Source: Canna indica
Taxonomy: Eukaryota > Streptophyta > Magnoliopsida > Zingiberales > Cannaceae
Assembly: GCA_034359265.1 (NCBI GenBank)
Contig: CP136890.1
Location: 90,979,501-91,043,500, forward strand
Direction of reading: 5' to 3'
Length of the DNA: 64,000 nt
The notes under the pieces are model-generated. The model saw nothing but the letters and a program-made list of their open reading frames with translations. It did no database searches and was not told the origin of the DNA. Both the position numbers and the translations under genes were made by a program. How positions within the stretch are numbered: the first letter of the stretch is position 1; each line of letters starts with the position of its first letter. Of this stretch, positions 10,116-28,592 are shown in pieces.

Positions 10116-11756
10116 TAGAATTAAATTTGGTATGCATTGATTCTTATATATGCTTAGTCTTGTCATTGTCATATATATTCCAACGTTTTTAATGGTTCAT
10201 ATATCTAGTTGGACCAAATAACTTATATAACAATTAAAGTCAGCATTATGCAACTCAGGTATATTATATATGTTTCATGTGCCAATTCAAATATATTTTC
10301 TTCTTCTTTTTCATATAAGTTCCCTCATTAAGTCAGAAGACTAAATCCTAATCTGCTTTGATATTAATTGTTTTGTTCCTTTTAAAAAAATGAAATGTAG
10401 TGACACAAGGCATTGGGGTGTAAAATTTCACAAAGTTAGGAAGCAGCGAAGCAGAGAAATAAAAAAATGAAGAGTAAGTCCAGTCTTGATCAGAATTGGG
10501 ATGCAAGGACATAGATCACAAAAGCAGCCACCCCCTTTTGACTGGTGTGTGTTGACAATGACCCTTATCACTTTTGCACTCACAAAAAAGTAGTCCATCA
10601 ACGCCCCAATTTTAGGGCTTGCAAAATATAATAATTAAAAAGATCATGTAATTGTGGTCCACATCATTGTTCATTGTTCAACTGGAAAGAGGTGCATCTG
10701 AACTTCTCAAGTGCCAGTAAATCATGCACACTTTTGCTCAAAAAGGTCCATGCAGGCATGCACATGTAACAATTATTTTCCCATTTATATGTATATATAT
10801 AAACTAATCAAACATGCACTCATCAATCTAGTTATACATACTATACCATTATTGCACCATGTGATGTTCCTGACTGTGAGAGTGTGAGTTAATTAATTTG
10901 CTGAAGCTGTTCATCCTCCATCATCAGCCACCAAATTTAAAACATTTATATATCTTTCCATCCCTCCTGATATATCTATCTAATGATTGATTCATTCGTT
11001 GATATATATACATATCGGTGTCCATCAGCTCATTACTTGTTTCTTTCCTTTTTGACTACATTAAATTAAGAGAGAGAGAGAGAGAGAGAGAGAATGCATG
11101 CATATATTAATATAGTGCATGGTGATGGTGGAGATGAACTGAAAGGGAGAAAAGGACGTGTGGCTTTTGGTGGGGCCCCAACTGCATGCTCTCTTGTGTT
11201 GCAGGGGAAAAGGAGGCAGCCTTGAGAGCCAATCATTGTACACCATTTTGACCAACGGTCGGTCTCTCTCTCTCTCTCTCTCTTGGTATAATTTTTAATT
11301 TTACTTTACATAATAATAATAATTCACATATATCAGTCTCTCTTTATATGCAGTGTGTCCTTCATATCGTCTTAACGGTTGTCCTACCTAGCTGTCTTAA
11401 CGGTATTATACCTTGATTTGTCCTGCCCCCCCCCCCCTAATTCAAACGAAGGCCCTAAAAGAAATCAAATTCAATTAATTAAACAGAGCATGCATGCAAT
11501 TCGGAACGAAGACGACCTGATCATGTAGAGCATGACGGCATGAGCTGAAGCTAATTAGAATCCGTGCTGACAATTAATTAAGCTCGAAAAAGGACTCGAT
11601 ATGATCATGCACATAGAATTGTCAACAAATTAAGGATATTTTGTAAAATGGAGGAAATGGACGGTAGTGATCATGAACCTTCGTTTGCTATATATATATA
11701 ACACTAGCTTAATTTGTAGTTATATAACATGTTAATTATTATGGTTTTTTATATGG
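8591..11756. other. AT-rich intergenic DNA with microsatellites
   Basis: No gene is recognised. Microsatellites include (TA)n at about 9008-9029 and 9794-9829, (AAT)n at 10082-10115, (AG)n at 11069-11093, (CT)n at 11263-11283 and a C run near 11427. The less AT-rich part at about 10400-11250 looks more complex than its surroundings, but I see no exon, TATA box with a following ORF, or RNA gene in it. Confidence 0.5.
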
Positions 11757-11878
11757 GAGAGATGAGTGAGCCCTTGCAATCCCCTCTGCCCTGCTTTCCT
11801 CTCCATCTACTGGTGAGCCTTCACCTGATCGTGGGCGTCCTCCCACAGCTAAAAAAATAATTTTTTACGACGGCTCAT

Positions 11879-12065
11879 TTGCGACGGCACAGGATGCAGT
11901 CGCAGATGCGACGGGTCTGCGATCGTCGTCCATTTGGATCACGAACTGTCCAAGGTGGCGACGGCATTACGATCGCCTTGAGTGCCGTCGCAACATGACG
12001 ACGATTTGGCGACCATTTGCGATCGTCACGTGCGACCGCTTATTTTGCGACTGTTACGGCCGTCA
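11879..12065. repeat. Subterminal TGCGACGG repeats, left side of second CACTA
   Basis: Copies of TGCGACGGC, GCGATCGTC and GTCGCA occur in both orientations. They match the array at 13724-14090 and differ from the AGCAACGGC repeats of the first CACTA element, so the two elements belong to different subfamilies. Confidence 0.8.
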
Positions 12066-12244
12066 CAAAATGTTATTAAATTTCCCGCCCAATCCTTTTT
12101 TTTCACTTACTCTGCTCGATCAACCCTCTCACTCGTTCACGATCTTTGTCGCCGCATGCCGCACACCAACCGCCGCTTGCTGCTCGTCGCCCGCCGCAAG
12201 CAGACCACCGTCGAACGCGTTCAATCGGTGCCGCCGATATTCTC

Positions 12245-12245
<1 letters not shown>

Positions 12246-12300
<55 letters not shown>
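12246..12300. repeat. (TC)n microsatellite
   Basis: About 50 bp of uninterrupted CT dinucleotides inside the second CACTA element. It makes long artificial Leu/Ser reading frames that are not genes. Confidence 0.95.
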
Positions 12301-12301
<1 letters not shown>

Positions 12302-13489
12302 AAACCCTAGCCGACGGCTAGGTCATTCTTATATGATATCAGGTTCGAATGTATCAAAGGTCATTCTTGTACAATTCCTTCTGTTTAGAAGAATATGCAT
12401 GGAGAGTCTATCATGAACGCCTCCCTCTTAAAGCCCCATCGCTCAGATATAGAATTTAACCTCCTATCTTTGTTCTATTCCCCTCCAGTCTGTTCTATAT
12501 TTTTTGCAAATGTTGTTGTTCATTTTTTTTCCTTTTAAATGTCAGGCTACTTGGGATGTTGTAAATTTGAAAATACTTCACATGTTACTTTGCTTAGTGT
12601 TGGGAATTCAAAATTTGAAAGATAGATGCTGTAGATAAGGTTGGATTTCGTGTTATATATTCATGGAATCATGTCAGGGGAGAAGAGTTAGGCCATTTCA
12701 GAATAAGATGGCAGCATTCATCATTTCCTTGGCGAGTTTCAATATTGTGAACCTACAATAGGATCAAAAGACTCATCTGTAATATCTGGCATCAGGAGTT
12801 TCTTAATCTGATTCTGGACCACCAAGATTTTAACTTTTTGAAAAAATAACAACTTGCATTCGATTGAGGAGATGTGAAGTGAGTACAAGTATAGGGGGAA
12901 TGGGGGTTAAAGTAAGACTCGACCTCCAAGAATTGATTGTGTCATTTGTGTTGTTTGATATACTAATACTAAAAAGTACCGACAGGGGATAGGAAAGAAA
13001 CAAAATATATCCCTAAATTAAAGTGAATAAGCATGGTCTCATCCTTAAACTCAGAAAGTGATTTCTTTAACTATTAATTACATCTGCCACATATATATCC
13101 TTTTGAAAGGCTTGACTAGTATGCTTCTTTGCTTCATCTACGTTCTTGATCACAATTTGTTATCAATTGAATATGTACTAGATGTACTCAGTACTACAAG
13201 AAAGTATCTTCAACAAGAATTAAGTGTAAGCAGCCAATGATTGAGATAACCTCTCTTCTAGGACATTTGCACTTCTAAACCATTGGAGATTAGCAAAATG
13301 TTTAGGGTTTTATACTCCAGTAAAATGGCTTTAGACTCCAGTTTAGGGTTGTGCCCAATACTTGACGCAACCCCTCTCCTCGCCGCCACATGATGCACTT
13401 CATGATTGATATATAATTTATTTTCTCTTTTGATTAAACAAGTTTTGATACGATGTAAATATTACATTTTGATATAAATATATATAAAC

Positions 13490-13653
13490 ATTATAATTTG
13501 ATATACGTCTTGAATATTCCCTCGTTGTGGCAGCATTTTGATATAATTTGATATCTTGTATATTCTCTCGTTGTGGCATTGTATTTTGATATAATTTGAT
13601 GTCTTGTATATTCCCTCGTTGTGGCATTGCATTTTGATATAATTTGATGTCAA
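13490..13653. repeat. Tandem repeat, 48-bp unit
   Basis: About three copies of a unit containing TTTTGATATAATTTGAT and ATTCCCTCGTTGTGGCATTG lie in the interior of the second CACTA element. No coding meaning is seen. Confidence 0.85.
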
Positions 13654-13723
13654 ATATTATAAACAGACATTTTAAAAAAAAATATTATCATAAATTATTT
13701 TTTTATAAGAAAATACACCTTTG

Positions 13724-14090
13724 CGACGGTTGTGCGATCGCTCGCCGTCGCAAACTGTATATCGAACTAGTCGCCAAAAGAGGTCGCAGTTACAATTGCG
13801 ACCGTGATGCGATGGCAAACGCGGTCGCAGAACTATCGCTGATATAATATTTACGACGGGGACCGCGGTCGCAATGTCGTCGCCTATTTATTAGTTGCGA
13901 CGGTCAAAGAATGTCGCAGATGTTACGCAACCACATTGTACGATCGTTTTATACCGTCGCAGAATATTTTCATTTGCAACCGCTGCTACTGCCGTCGTAC
14001 ATTGTCTGCGACAAGTTCTTTTGCTATCGCATCCTGCAGTCGCAGAAGGTCTTTAGCGACCATTTTGTAACGGTAATGTCCATCGCAGAT
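13724..14090. repeat. Subterminal TGCGACGG repeats, right side of second CACTA
   Basis: Dense GTCGCAGA / TGCGACGG motifs occur in both orientations up to the terminus at 14109. Binding of a TNPA-like protein supplied by another copy is inferred from the family. Confidence 0.8.
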
Positions 14091-15684
14091 ATCCCATTTT
14101 TTAGTAGTGTCCTGATGGTGTTCATGTTGTCCCGAGCTCCCGACGCAAATCTACCTTGCGACCTCCGTCGGCGTCAAGGCAAGTGCCTTCGCGACCACCT
14201 TCGAAGAGGTCGTTTTCTCGCCCCCCAACGTCTGCGGCTCCTGTCTCTTGGGCACAGCTCTTACGAGATGATCCTGCTGCTTCTGAGGTAACTCTAAATC
14301 CAACTCTTAAAAGCATTCATGCGTCTACTTCCGATTTCGTTCGCTTCTCCCCTACACAAATCAATTCGTGGAGTGCACAGTGGGAAAACTGCCTTATTGG
14401 CAAAATTTTTGGCCGAGCACCGCCGCTCTCTATGATTTCTGATTAGGCCAAACGTATTTGGCATGCTTTCGGGTTTACCTCAGTTCTGGATTTAGAAGAA
14501 GATTACTTTGTTTTTCAATTTTGTGACAAGAATTCTTCGCATGCGGTCCTCACTGGAGGACCGTTTTCGTTGCGAGGTTGTTCTTTACGCCTCATTCCCT
14601 GGAGGTCGTCTTTTAGACCTTGGCATGAAACATTTTCGACTGCGCCCATTTGGGTCCGCCTACTGGGTTTGCCCTTGGAATTTTGGCATGCGGATTTTAT
14701 TTCCTTGATTGGTAATTCGATCGGTAAAATACTTTTCATGGATTCCTGTTCGTTTAACTTTGTTCATGGACGATATGTACGTTTATGTGTAGTTGTCGAT
14801 TTGGCCAAGCCCCTCAAGCAGGGATTATGGATCGGAGAAGAAGGAAATGAATTTTTTCAGCCAATCTCTTATGAGAACCTATCGTCGCTTATGCTATTTT
14901 TGTGGCCGCGTTGGCCATCGTCGCTAGCTCCTCATCTAACGGCACGGGTAGCGCTTCGCTAACCCTGGTTAATGCCAACTAGGGTTTACCTAACTCAACC
15001 TCTTTGGCTTTAACTCTGGCTAGTGACTCTATTCTCCCTCCGAATGCTGGAACATGCCTTTCTATTCTCTCTTCCCCTCCAAACCCTCCTGGTGATCCTC
15101 GAGTTCTCTCCACCGGCACACCACCTGGGGCTCCTCGAGCCCCCTCCTCCACCTCCACCTCCACCAACCCTCCTCGATCTTTCAATACCCTTACTCCTCC
15201 CTCCCGATCAATGGATCAGTTGATGAGTGAGTTGCAGTTCACCTTTGTGGCCCCTTATGTCCCGTCGGATCCTCGTCCTTCCCGCAGGAAATCAAAGCCT
15301 CCAAAGGCCCCGCCATCTAAGTCTCCTCCGATCCCCCCGCGAGTGTCGAAACGGGCCCGAGCTTTCGATGGAGATGAAGCTGCCAAATAGGCATCTACTT
15401 TCGTTGTGCCTCCCGCAATTGATGCTTCTACCTTTGGTGCGCCTCTCGCGACCGCTAATTCCTCTCTCGCCTTGGTTCCCCGATAAGCTACATCTGCTGG
15501 AATGTGAGGGGGGTGTGGTGGCGACAGGTAAAGGACCATTTATTTTGTGTTATTAAGAATTTTTTTGTGCATCTAATCGCACTGCAGGAAATTCATATCG
15601 ATGATGCCCGAGCGTCTCTCCTCATTCGCTCTTTTGGGAGGAATTGGGATGGAGTTTCTTACCCATCCAGAGGAGCCTCAGGCG

Positions 15685-17356
15685 TAGGGCTGGCAACGGA
15701 TCGGATACGGTGCGGATAGTACATTATCTGCATCCGCATCCGCACCTCATATCCGTGTATCCGTATCCGCCCCGTATCCGCCACGGATATGAATATGAAT
15801 ATCCATATCCGCACCGCTTCAAATACGGATATCCGCACCGTATCCATATCCGCATCCGTATTTAAAAAAAAATACTAAAATAATATATTTAATTTAAAAA
15901 TCAATAAATACTCTGTTTATTGATCCAAAATAAGTATGTAATATATTTTAAACTACTCAACCACAATTATGAGTAATTACTCAACTACTATGTCCCTGCT
16001 CCTAAGTGCAAACAGAGACATTTAAACTAGCATATTTGTCAAATTCTAAAAGTATTTGAAAGAGAAGTATTGTAACATCAACAGCATCACCCAAGAACAA
16101 GAGCATACATTACATCGTGAAATTTTCAACTAAATATCTGGACTTGCTGATTTAGTATTTTGCAAAACAGCAAACTATTCTTTCACATTCGCAATTCTGT
16201 CTACTTAAAGTATCAATTAAATTGCTAATAGAACAAAATTCATGATGTAAACATCCTCGTCAAGCACCAAGTTAAATAATTTTGATATAACGGTAGAGAC
16301 AATCCAAATACCTCAAGAAGAGATAGAATCTCGATGGTCAAGTTCAAATCACAGCCATTTCCATAATAAACATCTGCAAGGCGTGAAGAGATTGTCGGAC
16401 TCACCTGCGGGCTGCGGCTGCCGGGCTGCCTGCAGACTGCACAGAAGCAAGATGCCGGACTCACCTGCGGGCTGCGGCTGCCGGGCTGCGTGCAGACTGC
16501 ACAGAAGCGAGATGCCGGCGTGTGCTGCGGGCGACCGACTGCGTGCAGAGAAGAGAGGCGGGCTGTGTGCAGAGAAGGGAGATTAGGAGAAGAGAGACAC
16601 CGGCGCTGTGTGTTGAGAAGAGAATAGAGATTAGGAGAAGAGCGACGCGCTCACCAGTCACCACCGGCCACTGGGATTGGTGCGGCTGTCGGCTGTCGGC
16701 AGAGAAGGGAGACGAGTGACGAACTCGTGCTGCGGGCCTGCGGCTGCCGGCTGCGTGCAGAGAAGGGAGATGCCGAGTCGCCGAGTCGCCGAGTGATGCA
16801 CTAGGGAAGAATCTGGTGCGGCGATCGGCGTGAAAGGGGCGAGCAGAGATGAAGCGGACTGTCGTCGAGTCGCCGTGTGCCCGTGTGTGTCGGAGTGGTC
16901 GGACTGTCGGTGCCTCGGTGAGTCGGTGGTGTACTGGCGTGTCTTCGTGTCTTCGTGAAAGCAGCGGGCAGAATCGCAGAATGGATGAAGCGGCGCCGCG
17001 GCGGGTCACGGACTCACGGGTGAAAGAATTAGGGATTTAGGGCAAGGGCAGAATCGCAGATGCTGGCAATTATATTTGATATAATATATATATTAGATAT
17101 AAAATTACAATATCACCCTTGGCCCCTTAATATGTATTATATATATATAGGTAAAATAGTAATTAAAATGAGGCGGATAGGCGGTGCGGATACGGTGCGG
17201 ATACACAGACAAATCCATATCCGCACCGTATCCGCGCGGATATGAAATTTGCAGATCCATATTTGTATCCATATTTGTTTTTACTTGCGGATACGGATCG
17301 GATACAATACGAATGCGGTTTTTAGTTGGCGGATACGAATAAAATTGCCAGCCCTA
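15685..17356. mobile_element. Non-autonomous hAT element, 1.67 kb
   Basis: The termini are TAGGGCTGGCAA at 15685 and its inverse TTGCCAGCCCTA at 17356, flanked by a perfect 8-bp duplication CTCAGGCG (15677-15684 and 17357-17364). Both ends carry many GCGGATACGG / ATCCGTATCCGC subterminal repeats. The GC-rich centre (16380-16760) has a ~65-bp imperfect tandem repeat. No hAT transposase is encoded. The minus-strand open frame at 16461-17009 has no recognisable domain and is not called. It sits in the endonuclease part of the LINE. Confidence 0.95.
16395..16530. repeat. ~65-bp tandem repeat inside the hAT element
   Basis: GGACTCACCTGCGGGCTGCG and the following GCTGCCGGGCTGC..GCAGACTGCACAGAAGC segment occur twice with few changes. 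Shorter derivatives continue to about 16770. It could be captured host DNA or internal amplification; the sequence alone does not decide. Confidence 0.7.
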
Positions 17357-20300
17357 CTCAGGCGGCCTTATTCTGGCTTGGGATTCCTCTATCATCTCCG
17401 CGAAGGTATTATCTTTACATTCTCAGGGCATAACGACCATTATTGGTAATGAAGGACTTGAACCTTTCTTGTTTACTAATATTTATGCTAGTACGAGTCC
17501 GGTCTCTCGTAATGAGTTTTGGAATAGTTTTACCTGCCTTGATCTTTCGAGCTATCCATGGCTCCTTTGTGGAGATTTTAATTGTTGTTTGTATAAAAGT
17601 GAAAAGAGGGGTGGTTTGCCTTTTCATTTGAACTTTTCTACTCGGGCTTTCATTGAGTTTGTTCAATCCCTCGGTTTGATTGATTTAGGATTTATTGGGG
17701 CTCCTTATACCGGGTCAAATAATAGGAAAGATCATGCTAAAATTCAAATTCGTCTTGATCGATTTTTTTGCAATGCGGCTTGGTTGCACTTTTTTGACAC
17801 TGCTACGGTTACACATTTGTCGAAAGGTTTCTCGGATCATTGCCCGCTTCTTTTCAAATTCAATTCTGTAAGTAATAGAAATAGAATGTTTAAATTCCAA
17901 AGTTTTTAGATTGAGTACCCAGAAACTCAGGGTATTGTTGGTAATGCTTGGAATGAAGTCCCCCTTGGCTTGCCAGCTCAAGGTAAATTCTCTACTGGTT
18001 TGAGATATACCAGATCTGCCTTGTCTCAATGGAATACTTATGTTTTGGGTTATCTGGAAATATTGCTTGATGATACTAATGCTCAAATTGCTAATTTAGA
18101 ACTTTTGACTGCTACTACCTATTTATCTGATTCGGATGAAATTTTTCTTCAATCTCTATATAATAAGGTTGCTGCCCTTAGGCGGTAAATAAACTTAAAA
18201 TGGTGGAGTAAAGTAGAAACGAAATGAATTTATGAGGGGGATTCTAATTCTACATATTTCCATCGTGTTGCTACTTCTAGACATAGAATTAACAAAATAG
18301 ATCGTGTGATTTCGGGTAATGGTTCTGTTCTTACCAATCATTATGATATTTTATCGATTTTTTCAAATTTTTATTTTGAACTTTGGTCCGAACAAAACAC
18401 GGTTTCAGCTGACTTACTTGCTCAATTACCTTTTATGAGCATTGACCAAGCTTGTGTTAATGAATTAATTACATCCTTTAGTCTTACTGAGGTTTGGAAT
18501 GCTATTAAGTCTCTTCCTATTGGGAAGAGTCCTGGATTGGACGAATTCACTGGGGAATTCTTTAAACACTATTGGTACACGATCTCTGAGGATTTTATGA
18601 ATTGTATGCATGACTTTCACCAACATAACTTATTGCCTAGAGATTGGAACAAAATAATTTTATCTTTTATACCGAAAGTTAGGAATCCTACAGTGGTGGG
18701 TGATTTCAGACCTATAGCGCCGTGTAACCTTAGTTATAGGATTCTCTCCAAATGCCTAGCCAACAGACTAAAATGTGCCCTACCTAAGCGTGTTTCTTTT
18801 GAACAATCTGCATTCATTCAAGGAAGGAGTATTCATGACAATATATTGCTAGCTCAGGAAATAGCTCATTCAGTGTATGCTTCCAAGTGCAAAAATCCAT
18901 ATGTGATAATTAAAATTGATTTGGCTAAAGCATATGATAAAGTTAGCTGGAATTCGATCCTTTATATTCTTAAGAAATGCAATTTTCCTTCGGTTTTTAT
19001 AGACTATATTAACTCTTGTCTCTCGACTATTGATTTTGCTTGTCTTATTAATCATAAGATTTCCCTCTTCTTTGCTTCTAAAAAGGGGCTTAGGCAGGGT
19101 GATCCACTGTCACCCTACCTATATGTTTTGGTTTCTCAGCTTTTAACCTTGCTTTTTAACCAAACTGTTGAGAATAAAAAACTTACCCCATTTAAAGTCA
19201 AAAGAGGATTTCAAATTAGCCATCTAATGTATGCCGATGATATCTTTGTGACTTTTCGTGCCAACCCCAAGAGTTTAAAAGCTTTTAATGAAATTTTCTA
19301 CAAGTATGCTCAGTTTACTAGGCAAACTATTAACTTGACCAAATCTGAAAAAAAATTCCCTAAAAACACATCTCGCAGTGTTAGAACCCTAATTTTCAAT
19401 TCTTTAAACATGAAAATAGGAAGCTTCCCCTTCAAATATTTAGGGACCTTCATTGCTCCTAGAAGGCCTCCTGCCCAAGCTTTTGACTAAATCTGTCGTC
19501 AAATCAGTAGTAAGTTAGGGGCCTGGCAGACCAATTTTCTTTCACAGGTTAATAGAGTGGTCATAATTAACTCTGTTTTGAACTCTATACCCTTGCACTC
19601 CATGATTGTCTCTTGGTTCTCCAAGAGTCAAGTTGATAAAATTGAGAGTTTAATTAAAAGTTTTCTCTGGTCCTCTGCAAAGGATAAGAAAGGTTTACAT
19701 TTGATAAGCTGGGATACAGTCACTCTGCCTAGAAAACTTGGAGGGTTAGGTTTGCATGATTTACATCTCAAAGGTTTTGCCCTTCAAGCCAAAAGAATGT
19801 TTGATTTTTTAAATAACAAATCAACTCCTTGGATCGACCTGGTCAAGATCAAAATAAGGGCCCCAGAATTCTATTTTTCCTTGATAAAAATGTTCTTGTA
19901 GTTGGCGTCTGTTTAGATCAGCTTTTGAACATCTCTTTCCTAGCTGTCTAAAATTAATTAATAGTGGTAATAACTCTTCTTTAATGAGGGATAACTGGTT
20001 GTTTGACTTATCTTTATCTTTAAAATCTTATTTTATTAATGTTGACTTATTTGATGTTGACCAGGATGTAAGCACTTTAATTACTAATCATGCTTGGAAT
20101 GCGAATGTGTGTAATGATTACTTTGGCTCGGTGGCATGGGACTCCATTAACCGGATTGAGTTACCAATGAATCCCGGTGAAGAGCAATTCATTTGGAAAG
20201 ATGCCTCGGGGGTAGAGTTACCACTAAATTCGCCTATGAGTTTCTAAGAAGTCATGTGTCTTCAATCGAGCAATTAGATAGCAGGTGAAGATCCATCTGG

Positions 20301-21255
20301 AATTTAGCCTCTGCTCCAAAAGTTAAACTATTTTGTTGGAAACTTTTCCACCACCGCCTCCTCACTAGGGCTAGATTAGCATACATGGGCCTTAACATTG
20401 CAAACACCTGCCCCTTCTGTAATAATGTTTCAAAAATTGTACACATGTTCCTTTTTTGCCCCTTTGTCCTCAGTATATGGAACCTAATCCATGCGAAAAC
20501 TAGGGTTATTGTTAGTCTTCCAACTGTTTGGGACCCTGATACTTGGATCTTTTTCAGCCCCTCACATCCTAGAGGAGCCTCCTACCGACATGCGCTAATT
20601 ACCAATGGATGTTGGCACATCTGGCACGCTAGAAATCTCTTGGTGCATAAAGTTAGGCAGCCTACCCCCATGGCCTTGATGATGCAAATAATTGCTTTCA
20701 CTGAATCCTATTTCAGTATATTAAAACCTGAGGGTAATTCAATAAGTAAATCTCTCGTTGTTAAATGGAGTCCTCCACCACAGGACCTCCTTAAGATAAA
20801 TTGTGACGTGTCGTTTGTAAACAATGCAGGTGGTCTGGGTGCTGTAATTCGCTCTCTTGAAGGCTGTTGCTCTTTTGTTCTGAGTACTTTTGTACTCGGT
20901 AGCTCTGTCTCGTATTTAGAGGCATTGGCAATTAAAAACTGCCTTATTTTTGCTTTGGAGCAAAATCTTTCGCGTTTTCAAGTAGAGATTAACTCCAAAA
21001 TTTTGGTTGACGTGCTGATTACAAATATATTTTTTTTAGCACCTTAATGTAATGTTGAAAATTTTGTGTTTTGTTATAGAGAAGCTAACAAAGCTACCCA
21101 TTGGGCAGCAAATAGGGCTCGACGAGATAGGAATATTTTGATTTGGTCGTCGATTAGGCCTCTGACTTGGAGAAAATCTTGTATGTTGATCTTTTTGGCT
21201 TTGACTTTGTCATAAATTAATCTAGTCACTTCTTTTTTTTCTGGTAAAAAAAATT

Positions 21256-22225
21256 ATAATTTTTGATACATATATTGAGGTACTAGCTAGCAAACAGGGT
21301 CATAAATGCCTCAAATATGGCTAGCTAGAATCCGAAGCAGAAATAGTATGTTGTTATGTACGCTACTGTGCCTGCTGCAGCTACAGTTACAGTTTTCCAT
21401 TGACAACCACGCCCTCAATTAATTCACTGCACACACTACCTTGCCATTTCTTACCTTCTACGTACTATATATATATATCTGCCCTGCAAGTTAATTTTCA
21501 ATTTTTACCATACCCAAATTTCCATGTATTTTGTATGATTAGTGTCTCGTAAGCCAAGCAAGTGATGATTAACTATACTTAATATGAATCATGATGGGCC
21601 CAAATCCTGCGGTTGTTGGTATGTCAAGGGACCTGGTTCCAATCTCCACCCATTTGTTTGGATTCGCATGTCAATATTGGAGTCCAAAACTTGGTGAACA
21701 AAAATAGACCAAGTAAACTCTTGATCATAGTTCAAACATTAATTGCCATCTGATCATCTTGATTGTTCAATTAGATATAAAGGTTCATTCAAGACTGAAT
21801 CAACTAATTTTCTCAGTTGAGTTTAGTTACAATCATTTTTCCTTCAAAAAGAAATCTTGATACGTCGTTGGCAGTTAAACCAGAAAAATTCTACTAAAAT
21901 TTTTTAATATAAAATGAAATTATTTTAGGGAAAAAGAAAGCAAACCAAATCAAAAATTTCCCTTTGATTGGGTTTGTCCTGTTGAACATTTTCTTGGATT
22001 ACCCAACTGTAGTAGAGTATGAAAAAGATCAAGTAAATAAATCAGATTTACTGCTTTCATCATGAATGAAAAAAACAATGTCTGAACAAAAAATTCTTCA
22101 ACACCTAGCTAAAACAAAAAGAATTGTTCCTTACACTGCCCCCACAATGTCAGATGCACCACTGCTTATTTCAAAAAAGTCAATATAAATCCGTATAAAA
22201 GATGACCAAATCCATCAATAAACAC
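21256..22225. other. Intergenic DNA between the LINE and the GAPCp 3' end
   Basis: AT-rich, with no recognised gene or repeat. It lies downstream of both the plus-strand LINE and the minus-strand GAPCp gene. Confidence 0.5.
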
Positions 22226-22231
22226 TTTATT
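22226..22231 (-). terminator. Probable GAPCp poly(A) signal
   Basis: The plus-strand TTTATT reads AATAAA on the minus strand, about 95 nt after the GAPCp stop codon. This is a plausible polyadenylation signal. Plant signals are loose, so other sites may be used. Confidence 0.45.
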
Positions 22232-22324
22232 TCCCCCATCAAAATTGCATCACAGAAACCGACTACTCAAGCAACAGCAAGCATATGAGAATAGGCAAGC
22301 TCCTTTGTTATTGGGAAACAAAAC

Positions 22325-28592
<6,268 letters not shown>

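Larger units (their letters stand above)
11844..14109. mobile_element. Non-autonomous CACTA element, 2.27 kb
   Basis: The left end reads CACAGCTAAAAAAATAATTT (11844) and the right end reads AAAAAATGG-type sequence closing in TTAGTAGTG at 14109 (inverted CACTACTAAAAAATGGG). The target duplication is TCC (11841-11843 and 14110-14112). Subterminal arrays of TGCGACGG / CCGTCGCA lie at 11879-12065 and 13724-14090. No transposase is encoded. The interior holds a long (TC)n tract and a 48-bp tandem repeat. It is inserted in the ORF1 of the LINE. The left terminus differs from CACTA (CACAG), probably a mutation. Confidence 0.88.
11766..15486 (+). pseudogene. LINE ORF1 (DUF4283/CCHC type), broken
   Basis: The frame runs ...SSPSTGEPSPDRGRP at 11843 and resumes DGVHVVPSSRRKS after the CACTA insertion. 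The DUF4283-like block follows (NSWSAQWENCLIGKIFG, DLEEDYFVFQFCD, HAVLTGGPFSLRGCSL, APIWVRLLGLPLEFW). A TAG breaks it at 14444-14446. Before the zinc knuckle a one-base shift is needed: the next frame reads CYFCGRVGHRR at about 14890, the start of a CX2CX4H knuckle. A Pro/Ser-rich tail follows, with a TAG at 15388-15390 and a final TAA at 15484-15486. ORF1 proteins bind the element RNA. This copy cannot make a full protein. Confidence 0.75.
15483..21215 (+). pseudogene. LINE ORF2: endonuclease, reverse transcriptase, zf-RVT, RNase H; broken
   Basis: ORF2 opens over the ORF1 stop (ATAAGC) with ISYICWNVRG. The endonuclease (APE type) shows N in NVRG, E in LQE, NIYAS, CGDFN and SDHCP, so its key residues survive. 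It is split by a hAT insertion that removes cleanly in frame (SRGASG|GLILAWD). The reverse transcriptase (18306-19490) has KSPGLDEFTGEFF, KIDLAKAYDKVSW, GLRQGDPLSPYLYV and the active site YADD at 19230-19241. zf-RVT follows (PFCNN...HMFLFC at about 20410) and then RNase H (LKINCDVSF, YLEALA). Stops include 17907, 18186, 18225, 19488 and 21045. The frame shifts near 19897 and back near 20212. In RNase H the expected third acidic residue reads EINS rather than E.DS. Confidence 0.85.
11757..21255 (+). mobile_element. Degraded LINE retrotransposon (L1-type), split by two DNA transposons
   Basis: The element has LINE layout on the plus strand: ORF1 with a nucleic-acid-binding region and zinc knuckle, then ORF2 with endonuclease, reverse transcriptase, zf-RVT and RNase H, ending in a short A-rich tail near 21245. 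Its 5' end is estimated. The ORF1 frame continues across the CACTA insertion at 11843/14110, so the 5' piece is at least 11766-11843. Insertions are CACTA 11844-14109 and hAT 15685-17356. No flanking target duplication was identified for the LINE itself. Many stops and at least three frameshifts make it inactive. Confidence 0.85.

Noticed and set aside
11069..11283. Possible microRNA-like hairpin formed by (AG)n and (CT)n 215 bp apart
   Set aside because: Only the simple repeats pair well. The sequence between them does not form a consistent stem and no known miRNA sequence was recognised.
11982..12416. 144- and 108-codon open frames
   Set aside because: They depend on a (TC)n microsatellite in a non-coding CACTA derivative.
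16461..17009. 182-codon open frame on the minus strand
   Set aside because: It lies in the GC-rich tandem core of a non-autonomous hAT element, has low-complexity composition and no domain.
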